From NCBI GenBank assembly GCA_036877525.1, contig JAZGTH010000007.1, forward strand, positions 9,051,501 through 9,115,500: a DNA stretch of 64,000 nucleotides, read 5' to 3'. Positions 23,901 through 35,900 of this stretch are shown here, piece by piece. The stretch's first letter is position 1; each line of letters begins with the position of its first letter. The stretch is from Chromobotia macracanthus. Taxonomy: Eukaryota; Chordata; Actinopteri; Cypriniformes; Botiidae. The notes under the pieces are model-generated. The model was given only the letters and a program-made list of their open reading frames with translations, was not told the DNA's origin and ran no database searches. A program made the position numbers and the translations under genes.

Positions 23901-26900
23901 CTGGGACATCCAGGATGTCATGATGGGGTCGGCTGGGTTCAGGCAGCTGGGGGGGCAGCAGCTGACTTTCCATTTCTAACAGGAAAATTGTGTGGCAGCA
24001 AGAAAATGAGTAATGCAATAGCATGTTTGAGCCAGAAGAGGGCACTGTATGTAAAGTGCATGTATAGTCATTGTGTAGTGGCTAAATAAACCTGGACATT
24101 AATGCCTTTAAATTACAGCAACTCAAAAAGGCAAAATGTTGCTTTCAGGACTGTTTTAAAAGCAAAAGCATTGGATTTGCTATGTATTAATAGCTGCAAA
24201 TAACAGGTGACTGGAAAAAGGCAAATAAACTATTCAAAATATACATTTCGATATGAAACAGAAGGTTCTTAAAAATACTTACGGGTTCTTGCCTTTCCAA
24301 TCAATGGAGTGCTTCTCTGAGCGTTATTTAAAGCAACAATCTTGATAATGTATTCAGTGCTTGGTTTCAAACCTACATGTATAGACAACACACCCAACAA
24401 CAAAAATGCCTATTAATAAAGTGGCAACCTCTCAAAGATAAAGTGTTGTAGAGAGGGAGGGTAAAGAAAACATTTGCAAATCCAGATAACTGAGAGCAAG
24501 TAATACCAGAGATGGTAGCAAAGGTCCTGCCAGCCTGAGGTCTAGGGATCAGCTCTTTTGGAACATCTCCAGCCTCCTCATAAGTGATGTAGTATCCAGT
24601 GATGGTGCTGTGTGGAGGCTCCCAGGTGAAGGAGATCGTGGTGGGGGTCAGAGAGGTGAAGTGAAGTGTTGTTGGAGGGCTGATTACTGGTCTGGCTAAA
24701 GAATTAAAGTATATATTTGTATTAAATCAATGTACAGTGGCCCTAAGAAGAATCTGTATACTTTCGTCACACTTAAAAACATACGAATGTTTAAATGTGC
24801 ATTACTGTATATACAAAAAAAAAAAGCAGACCATGTGGCAACTCCAAAAAAACAAATGATGCTAAACCTTTTTCCCACAACTAACATTACTTTCAAATTT
24901 TCATACTTTTGCTATACTTTCAAGTATTGTAAACCACTAAAATTATTTGTAGTGTTAATGCACTGTGGATCACTATGAAAAATGTATATAAAACAAAATG
25001 TTATTGACATCTTTGACATAAGTAAGGAAAAGGGCACCTGTAGTAGCTGTAAGTGTGAACGGCTCACTGCGTGCGTTTCCATTCAGAGTATACATATTAA
25101 TCTTATAGGTGGTTCCTGGCTCCAGACCTATAGAAGACAAAATCATATGGTTGAATCAATTCTCAGTATAGGTGCTCTTTGTAATAATGAATTATTTGCT
25201 AAGCACAGCTTGTACTGGTCACTATAGCTGAGTTATGTTGTATGTACCTGTAACTGTGTAGGTGCGTGAATCAGGCTCTATGGTTCTCTGAATGGGATTA
25301 TGGCTGCCTGTGGTGGGCGTGGCTTCTACCAGAAAGCCGGAGATGGTCTCGATCTTAGAGCGCCAGGTGAGAGTGATGGAGGAGTCTTTCACGTTGGATA
25401 TACGAACACGTCGAGGTGGACTGATATCTGTGGAAATGAGATCTTCATTGAGCGTTGGCCAGCACATAAAGAAATTCAACTGGCTGGTCCGAATCTGATT
25501 CAGATATGTTTAAGGGCAGATGTCTTACTGTCAGGTGTCGTAATTTCTCCCTTGACACGCTGGCTGGTGAGAGAATCCTTCACACCGTAAACCTCTACTT
25601 CATAATCAGTGCCAGGCTATAAACACACATATAAGACAAAAAATTAAGCAGAATCTAGAAAATGAGCTTCACAAAAGTACCATATAATTCTCTGAAACAA
25701 TCTGGTGAACGCTGCGATCCCTAATCTACCCACTGACCAAAATGACAAGGCAAGCATAAGGTATGAGGTTTGTAGATTCATCTACAAATCCCCTAACACT
25801 GCTGTTTTTAGAGCTACTTTTTGACATGGGAAAAGCTTGTAGAAGTGGAACTCCTCCACAAAGGCCCTGGGGATAGGATCAAAGAGTTCGTTCTCCGCCA
25901 TGACTAATTTTAGTAAGGTTGAAGTTTGTGAGAATGAACTTCTGCAGTGTGAGATGGTTATTTACCATGAGCCCAGTGGCGTGGAACTCGGTGGAGTCAG
26001 GGGCGATGTTGACTTCCTTAGTGGGACCACTCTTGCTCTTGGGGGTGATGGCCACACGGTAACCTGTCAACTTGACGTTGGAAGAGGGCCAGGAGACGGT
26101 GAAGGATGCTGGACTGACTTTGGAGAAATGCAAACTGGTGGGGCCAGGAATAGCTACAGAAAGAGAAAACAACTTTAACCAAACCGGAATTGTACTAACA
26201 GATGTTGTCATTTAGGAGATATTTAGACAACATGGTTGCCAATGTGCTGTTCTGGTTGTGGTTGGTTCAGGTGTTCTGATTGATTTTAAGCACTTTGCTA
26301 TGTGGTTGCTAGGGTGTTCTGGGTGGTTGTTGGATGGCTACTTACTGCCCAAAGTCAGAAGAGTCTATATGAATGAAATATATGGGTCTATACAATTTTC
26401 ACAATTTATTTTATCTGTCAGTCATAATGCAGAAATCTGATCATTTAGCAAAGTAACAGCACCGGTCTCCTAATAGGCTGCATTTAATGTATCATTCATG
26501 TTAGTGGTACAAACAGTTAGGCATGAGTAACAACCAAAGTTTTATATTTAGGGTCTGGATTTAGAACATAACCCTAAACCTAACCCTACAGTAAGTATGG
26601 CCAACTGCTGTAGTAGGCACCACTAATTATAATTATTCTAAAATATATTGTTAGGATTATTACAATAAACAAAGATGAAAATAAACAAAGACACATTTCT
26701 TATGTCATACCTGTGATCTGAGTGCCCACCAGAGGTGTGCTGGGGGTCCGGTCATGCAGGGCGATGACTTTAACAGTGTATTCTGTGCCCGGTCTGAGTC
26801 CATGAAGCACTGCAGACTCATCATCTCCACGTGGGGCAGGGAACAGCTCTCTCTCTCCCTCCTCTGGACTGTAGATTAACACTCTGTAGGAGGAGACCAC

Positions 26901-29900
26901 ACCATCAGGACTCTCCCAGGAGATGCGCATGGAGGTGGAATCCACGTCAGTGAAAGTGAGGTCCTTAGGTTTGTCCACAGCTGAGAGAGAGAAATATTTA
27001 TTTAAATAAACAATTTTTTTTCAGCTTCAATTATACCTATGGTTATTGGAAATACCTTTAAAGGTAATATCAGTGTTACAAAGCAGCAAAAGAACTGTGA
27101 TAAAATTGTAGGTAATCTACTGTTTTAGTTTCTGGTAAACTAAGTATATAATGACATTTAAAGTATAACAGTAAATAAAAATAGGTAGCACACAAGAGGC
27201 AGAAATTATTTATAAAGCAAAGATTGAATGGAGTCTGAGTATGTTTATTTATTCAAGCCGAAATGATTGCAGAGGTTTATTTATAGAGTTTACTGACTCT
27301 GAAGCTAATACATTGATTCTCAATCTGTTCACCTACTTGTGACCACCGTTTCCACCAGTGGGGGGCTCTCTCCATCCTGACCCAAAGCATACACACTGAC
27401 CGTGTACTCTGCTGTTGGCATCAAGTCGGAGAATGTAATTTCCGTCTGGTCTGCAAACACACATAAAAGACACTTTATCCAACTTTCCCTTTTGCATTCT
27501 GTGTGTACTCCTATCAAGGTACAGAAGACAGAGCAGAATAAAAACAATGTCATATAATAACCTGGCGCCACCACTTCAGAGAAGATGGGTCCATGTCCAT
27601 TTAACGGGGTTCCTGTGACACGATAGCCTGAGATTGGTCCTGCTGCTGGACTCCAGCGTACAGTAATAGTGTTGTCCTTTACATCAGTCACCTCCATCTC
27701 TGAAGGAGACTCAATATCTGGAGGAAAACAAGTGTTCATTAAAACTTTCTTAACGTGCCCTTTAACCAGTATTGGTTTCAACAACAAATCAGCAAAGACC
27801 TGTAGTATTGTACTTGTACCTGTTCTGTGTATGACATGGATGGGGGTGCTGGAGGCAGGACTGTCCCCTCTGCCAGTCACAGCATAAACAGTTATGGTGT
27901 AATCAGTGCCGGGCCGCAGACCCTCAATGGTGGCGGTGGATTGTGAGCCAGGGACAGTAAATTCCTGGGGAGCATCAAAACCTCCTGGGAATAATTACAA
28001 CAAAATTCAGCAAACAGCAAGCAACACCCACAGCGAAAGATATTTGTTGCAGTGACCAAGAAAAACATAAACATATATATGTATCTACTGTGTGTATATG
28101 TATCAACTGTGTGTATATGTGTGTGTGTGTGTGGGTATGTGTATAGACACAATGGTAGATACATACATTTATCTTTACATTACATTTATCTTTAATTATC
28201 AGGCAATTTAAAAATCAAGACAAATGTTTTTTTCTTTTTAAAATTAATTTAAATAAATAAATTTAAAAAAAGTTGAATTTTTTTTTTTTGCCCACCTGAC
28301 TCTCCGTGTGTGATCCTGTAGTACCTCACAGTGACAGAGGGGGCGTCCCAGCGAACAGTGATGCTGGTTGGTGTTGAGGAGATAACTTCCAGATCAGTGG
28401 GGGCATCAGAGACTATCAGACAGACAGTGACAGTAACAGATATTATAACCATCTAGTAATCTAGTAAAGTGAGCAATGTAGAAAGTTCAGTAATCAAATA
28501 CAGGAAGTGAGTTAACAGGAAGTAGTCCTATAAAAATCATACTGGTAGACTGAGTTCCAGTCAATGGCAGACTCTGGCGAGCTCCGCTGACAGCATAGAT
28601 GCTGATGCTGTACTCCGTTTCTGGGGCCAGGCCTGTGAGAGTGAAGTGGCTTCTCGATGGAGGCAGTCTCTCCTCTTTGGCTCGCCCCCCGCTGGTCATC
28701 TGATAGCGGATGCGATATCCTGAGATAACAGCCTGAGGAGCCTGCCAGCGGACGGTGAAGGAGTTAGTGCCGATATCGGAGAACTGCAGAGTGACAGGAG
28801 AATCCAGGACTGTGGAGTAAAAAGATACAAGACTTAGCTGACCACAGCAACTGCTAGTTGAGAACTATTAGACATAATTTTAATGCACTGCTCACAAACG
28901 TACCTGTTCTCTCAGTGCCAATCACAGGTGAGCTGGTTCTACCCTCATAGACACACTGCACACTCACCAGGTACTCAGTATTAGGCACAAGATCTAAAAA
29001 TAACAAGGAAAGATTACTATTACTACTGAGTGGATATAAAAAATAAGACAGACTATGGATCAATTTTACTGTTACATACTGTAAAGGATGATAAAATCAG
29101 TGTTTCCCATCACAACGCGCTCAACTGTGTCATCATCGTCATTAACCGGGTGGTAGTGCACAATGTAGCGCTCAATATCGGAGGGTTTGGGCACCTGAGG
29201 GGGATTCCAGGTTACCCTCATACTGTCTGCAGCCACTTCTTCAAATGACAAACCAGATGGGGCAGGGACAGCTGTACAGGCAAAACAAGAAATAAACTCT
29301 GAAAGAAGTGCCTGATTTTCCTTAACCACAATAACACGGTCGTTGGCAGTGTGATGTGCCCACCAGAGTACAAAGAGATAAAGATGTGAACATATTAAAC
29401 CTTTCACAGCCTGTTTAAACATAAGGAAGTAACAACCACTGATGAAGGAAAGAGTGAGAAAATGAGCGCCAACAAGTTTAACAATCTGTTTAAGAAAGTA
29501 GGCTTCTCCATTACACAAGAAGAGCTCTGAAACAAGACCCAGCTGCTCATTTCTCCTCAATCAGCCTTGAAATGAGGATATGGCTTCCATATGACTTACA
29601 TGACAAAGAAATATTGTAACAACAAAGAAATTAAATGTTTAACACGCATGAAGATAGTTACTGCAGTTACTGTAGAACTAAACCAACAGTTCATTAGGTT
29701 CACAGGTCCTTCTGTGAACAATTCTAATGTATCTAGTGTTTAAAATGGAAAGTTTTAAAATAAAGAAAATCACATTTTTTATTGGCTAATGTGAGAGTGG
29801 TCTTGGACACTATTACTCTTTTCAAAAGCATATTGGTCACTCACAATTACTTTACTTCACAACCAAAAATGCTCAATAGGTGTGGTAAATAACCTGGGTG

Positions 29901-32900
29901 TTAAACATACAATGGAAAATTTCTCTATACACTTTTAAAGTAAAACAATTGTACCTAGCAAATCTAAAGGTAAATCTAAATTTGGTTATAATTTGTTCAG
30001 ACAAAATAAATTCCTACCAGCTTTGGTCATATGATGATTAAGATGTTTATTGGAGTCCCAAAAAAACTCTTTTGTTGTTAAATTAAGCTAATTACAATTA
30101 CAAGAGGTTAACTGTAAGCCATTAACTACATGATGTATAATAAAGACATTGACATTTGGCATTTCTCCTTTTAAGACACTCTCAACATATGATATTGCTC
30201 AATATTTACATATTTAGTTTTTTTGTTGACTTTTTATCCTTTAAAATGTAGTTAGATCACACACAGACTCTCACCTGTCTGCTGAGTGATGGTAATGGGC
30301 TCGCTCTCGCCATTTTCTGTGATTGTGGTGATGCTGATGTCATAATCGATACCGGGTTCCAAACCATGCACGGTATAAAAGCCTGTTGTGGGCTCCACAT
30401 ATTCAACAATGATTGGGAGACTGTCTCCAGCAGCCAGCACGGTGATGCGGTATCCTGTGACTGCGGTGGAGTTTAGGGGCTTCCAGGTGAGGTCAATGGT
30501 AGAGTCAGTGATGTTGATAAAGTTAAGGTCAGTTATTTTGGGCACATCTGAAGGAGAGAAGTTGGCAGAAGCCCAATACAGACATAGACAGAACACAGAG
30601 GCGATGGGTAAGTCATCTATTGAGATGAATAGATCCTCCATGGTTCATACTGTGAACAATACTGAACCATGAATATGAGCATTAAGCATTTGTGATTATG
30701 AATGTAAAAATAGCACAATCACAAATCGATCAGTAATGTCAAAGCTTTTCATATTGCCAAACTACCACAAAAAGCACAGATGAAAATATCCAGAAAATTC
30801 TCTTCATCTGCTGATTGGGATTCTCTTAATAATGGCACCCCACAAACATGGTATTTTTGCTTCACATTCATTTGTGGCAAAATGATTGACAAAGCAATGT
30901 ATATTTAGTAATCCATCTTAATATTTTTTGTATTGAATGTCTTGTACAAAAACATTAAAATTAAAGTATAAAATGATTACAATTAGACATGCACCGACAT
31001 TTTGACCACCAAACATTGCATTATTAGTTTTTGTCTGAAAGATGAAAAAGGCTGAAAATATAATCCAAAAAATATTCGATTTTCGAATAGTTTCGATTTT
31101 CAGCCAAGTACATCCTGAATTTTCCATTTTGGCCCAGAATTTTCATTATGGTGCATCACTAATTACAATACACATGCTTTCAGAGTTGCAGTTTAAGTAC
31201 TGACACAAAATGATCGATCACAGGATCAAGGACAACAAAGTCCCTCACGTTCTGTAATTGAGAATCTATGGCCAAACTCCTGTAGTGGAAGGAGTTTCCA
31301 CACCTACCTGGAGTGATGGTGGTGGATACAGGAACACTCTCCATGTTGTCCTTCAAAGTGATCACACTGACATTGTACTCCACCCCTGGAGTCAGGTTTT
31401 CTAAAGTGTATGAGTTCTGGCCTGCCTTCACAAACTCCTCCAGTGAGTCCCCTTGCTGCCCTCTAGTGGGGGTGGAAGTCACTCTGTAGCCAGTGATGTC
31501 TGAGGGATCAGAATAAGTGTTATAAAGTAAGATCAAGCGCTACCAAATTTAATGTGACAGAAAGAAATCACAATGCTAACTATGAAAGCTGCACGAATAA
31601 AAGTCCCGCCTTTCAATTAAAGGAATGAATCACATTTTTGATAGAGATGTCACCATTTTTTCTCTACAATACTTAGGACGCATTAGACGAGCCTGAAAAA
31701 CCATAGGAGATTGCTGAGATACATAGTACCATTTTTTTAGACTTTATTGCAGATTTGACATACGTTATTGTAGCATTTACTTGAGAACTAATTTTCTACA
31801 TTTTCCAATGCCCAAATTTGGCAGTATTGTCATTAATACATTTATTTTTTTGAAAGATGGCTGCAAATGGGTTATCACTTTAGCCATCAGCACATTTTAG
31901 TGTGCTGCATGGTGCCAACCTGGACTTTTGGCATCACTCCATCGAACGATCAGCTCTCCAGTGTTTGGGTTGGATTCCAGGATGAGATCAGTGGGTGGAG
32001 AAAGGGCTGTAGACAGACATGCATAACAACTGAAACTTCTCTCTCACATTCTTAAATATTTATTCAATGTTTAACTCAACACAAAACAGACTTACGAGTG
32101 ACCACACGTCGAGTGAAGGGGTTGCCGTGCTGATGACCGTTGATGACCGGCTGAACACTGTAGGTGTACTCCACTCCAGGGGTCAAGCCTGAGATGTAGA
32201 TACTACCAGACTCTGAGGTCACATCTCGGGGGGCTTCTCCACCTTGGCTGGGCCTAACAGACAACTGCAGAGCAGAACAAGAGTCATGTTTAGCCGTTAA
32301 TAGAGCCAGTTGCCTTTTGTGATAATGGCATTTCAATGTTTAATACGGCAGCTCTAAGATAGTCCTGCCTTAGAGTTAAATGAGCCAATCACCTGCTGTT
32401 GTTTACTTCAGAAGGGCATGTACATTGGTTAGACAAGCCAGAAAAGTACGCTATTATGTGATTTTAGCTAAATAAGAAATATAAACTACCATTGATTTCA
32501 GATTTTATTTCAGGTTTGAAATTTGTTATTGGAAGGTAATCCAGATGTACATTTTTGGAGATCTAGCTTTTTGCTTATTTACTGTAAGTGAATGACTGGT
32601 AATAGCTGCCTGGTGGAAACCCCAATATGGCCAACAAATTAAACTGACTTGGCCTAAAATGCCTACAGAGTATGTATAGAGTCAAACACATCAAAATGTT
32701 TTTTAATGTGAAAAACAGAGTTATAAGGTGTGAAGTAAACTGTTTCAAGAGTACGTTTCACATGTAACACCACCCACCACACTAAAACTGATGGTGTATA
32801 GCTGTGCTTCAATGCTTCTGGTATGCTTGTACAGTACCTTGTATCCAATTCTAGGTGCAGGAGTCCAGGTGATGATGATGGCAGTTTCTGTGACATCAGT

Positions 32901-35900
32901 GCTAAAGACAGGAGCATTTCCCATTGGCTGAGCTGAAAGGCGAAAAGCACAGGGCTATTACTTTAGTACTGGTTGTCTTTACTATAAGCTGCATTCAGAA
33001 CAGAAGTGTATTTTAGAACTACAATTTACAAAACGTATGATACTATTAACATGGTCAATTGGTGAAAGGACATTTCACTGGACACTTGGTTTCTAATTTG
33101 TTTTGTATTATTTAGCCCCACCCACAGGGAAAATCTCACTGGTGCCATGTCATTGCTTCATATAACCAGATACTAAATGTCAAATAGCTTCTGACTGACT
33201 GTAATTTAGTGTGTAGTTAGACTTTAGACAAATGACTTAAACCTGAAAACTTACTGAAACGTTTTTTCTGGTTAAGAGCCACTGTAATAGTACCATGTGT
33301 ACCACAACTTAACTCATAGCAAATTCATGTTTAAATTTAAGCTTAAACTAGAAATAAATCTACAATAAAACTCACTTGTGGTGAACGTGGCAGATGACCC
33401 CTCACTGAGCACGTTGTTCTTTTCCGCATGCAAAGTGACAGTATATTCAGTATCCGGCTGCAGGTTGAGGATGGTGTACTGTGACAAGCGGCTGGGGATA
33501 CGCAGCTGTTTGGGGTTGGAGCCCTCTAAAGTGAGGAAGAGTCGGTAACCTGTGATTTGAGCTCTAGGAGAAGACCAGAGGATCACAACACTGTCTTCAG
33601 TGATGTTAGAGAAATGGATGTTAGTGGGCGAATCGGGCTCTGTGAAGAGAAAGATGTACAGAGTTAGTGTGCCCAAAATAACAGAAATAGAAAGCCAAGA
33701 TGTTTCATATTTCACAGTTATCAAACTGCTTTTGCTAGCCATGATTAGGCAATACAAATTTTTTCCTATATCTTACAAAAATTTACTTTGAATGTTGTGC
33801 TTCTCTAAATTTATTTCCTGGATGTTTTTTTAACAAGACAGAAATACTGTTTAAATAAACAGTAGAAGCATGCAGATCAGCTTTTCTCCCTCACTTGTAG
33901 CTTGCTCCCCGACCAATGGTTCACTCTCCTCTCCTGACTGAAGAGCAAAGATGAAGAAACGGTAAAGAGTGGCAGGCTGGAGGTGTGTGACCTCTGCGTA
34001 AGCGTTGTGCGTTACTGGCAGAGCCCTCTCTCTCTCAGTCAGTCCATCTGGACCCACCTCGGCCACGGATACGCGGTACCCAGAGACTTCTGTGGATGGA
34101 CTGGTCCAAGTGATGATGATCTTGGAGTCAGACACCTCAAAGAACTGCAGATCAGTTGGAGAAGGCACTTCCTCTGTGGGTGGAAACAGTATATCACAAA
34201 ACTTTATTCTGTTTATTCTTGGACTAAAACGGAAAATGGAAGTTCTACTGCTATATGCTTGCAAGGAATAAGAAGCACTCTTTAACAAACCATAACTTTC
34301 ACCTTTTCTTATCTTCTGAGACACACAACCTGATTTCTTTGAAGGGCTTATTCAGACATAACAATCCATGTGTTTTATCACTGTGTAAAACTTGCTCATC
34401 TGAGCAAAGGAATTCAGACACCCTACCAGCAGACCAGCCCCCCAGACAGGGCACAGAATAACATATGTCCAGACAGATTGTTTGTTTTAGACCAGCAGTA
34501 ATGTTTCTGCAGACATCAGATACGTTATTACATGTGTAGCTGACCATACTAGAGGCTGAACATTTTGTTGCCTTTGTACCACTGATATGACACAGCTCAG
34601 AAGAATTTGAGCACAGTATAAAAGTCATTGTGAGTAAAAACCAGATAAACATCATCTAATTACGGTAAAGTTGCTATGTTTGCTGATTTGCTAGATTAGT
34701 ATGAAACAGTCAGACGTCTGAAGTTCTCTCCCAGCCAGCCTCCATAAAATCAGAATCTCAGCATATTACCCTATAAGGATAAACAGACATCGGGACTCCT
34801 GCTAACTGACTCAGTGGTGATCTTGTCTTTTTGCTGCCAGACAAAACACCTAAATCTACTCTAAAGAAAACAATAAGAGACATTTATGGTTTGACAAAAT
34901 TATGCAATGCTGGCCTATTGCAGCACAGAGATCCTGATTCAGACTGTTTGTTTAAGGGAGGTTATTACTGTCAGTTGTGTCCTAACATGATCACAGAAAA
35001 AAAACAATGTATAGCATGTGGATGAGTCACATCACATCTGGATTATTTTACATGCCAAAATCTAAAGAAATTACATTTTACCCAAGGAAAATTCTGCCTA
35101 CATTTAAGGCTATTAGGAATTTTGGCATTGTGTTACAGCATTGTGTTTCTTATTCTATTTCTTTTGATTTTGAGGGAAAATGTGATCTGGACATGGTTTT
35201 GTGACATTCGCACATATAGCACATGTACCTGACAGTGGTTCTCCAGCAGTGGTGACCTGAACAAAAACAGGCTCACTCTCCAAATTCTCTTCCACAGAGT
35301 AGATACTGATGTTATAAAGCAGTCCAGGTCGAAGTTCGCTCAGGGTCACTGAAGTGGCAGTGTTAGGAAGATTCAGCTCAGTGCTGCCAGAACTACCCTC
35401 CTCTGATGGCGTGTAAACCACGCGGTAGCCTGTTAAACAAGATCTGTACTTGTCAGCATCTATCTTTTAATGTGTAGTTTGTTTGAAAGTGACAATGATA
35501 TTTCACTAACAGCAGCAATTTCTACCTGTGATGGGAGCCAGAGGTTTGGACCAGCTGATAAGGATGGAGGTCTCCTCCACATTCTCCACCTCATGGTCAG
35601 AGGGAGCATCAGGAGCTGTGAAAAAATCCGAACAAAAACCAACAATATGAAACCGCCAAATATAAAATCCATGATTCTTCCCGGCTTGTAAAACACTGTT
35701 TTACAAATGTGGAACTCTAGGAAAAAGCACAAACAGAAAAAGCGACAGAGAGAGAGAAAGAGAGAGAGAAGCTCACCTGTAGTCTGGGATGTAGTAAGGA
35801 TCAGATTAGGCTCCCCCTCACTGGTCACTTCATACACATTAACTGTGTACTTTCTTCCCGGGAGAAGTTCACTGATATTCACTGATGTAGCCGTATGAGG

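Noticed and set aside
23587..23979. 130-codon plus-strand frame
   Set aside because: Antisense shadow of the fn1 V-region exon.
23375..26600. Telomere-like CCCTAA words in fn1 introns
   Set aside because: Too few and too imperfect for an interstitial telomere array; better explained as dispersed repeat remnants.
29272..30274. UGCAUG splicing enhancers downstream of EDB, as in mammals
   Set aside because: I looked for CATGCA on the plus strand in this intron and found none; one copy lies inside the EDB exon.
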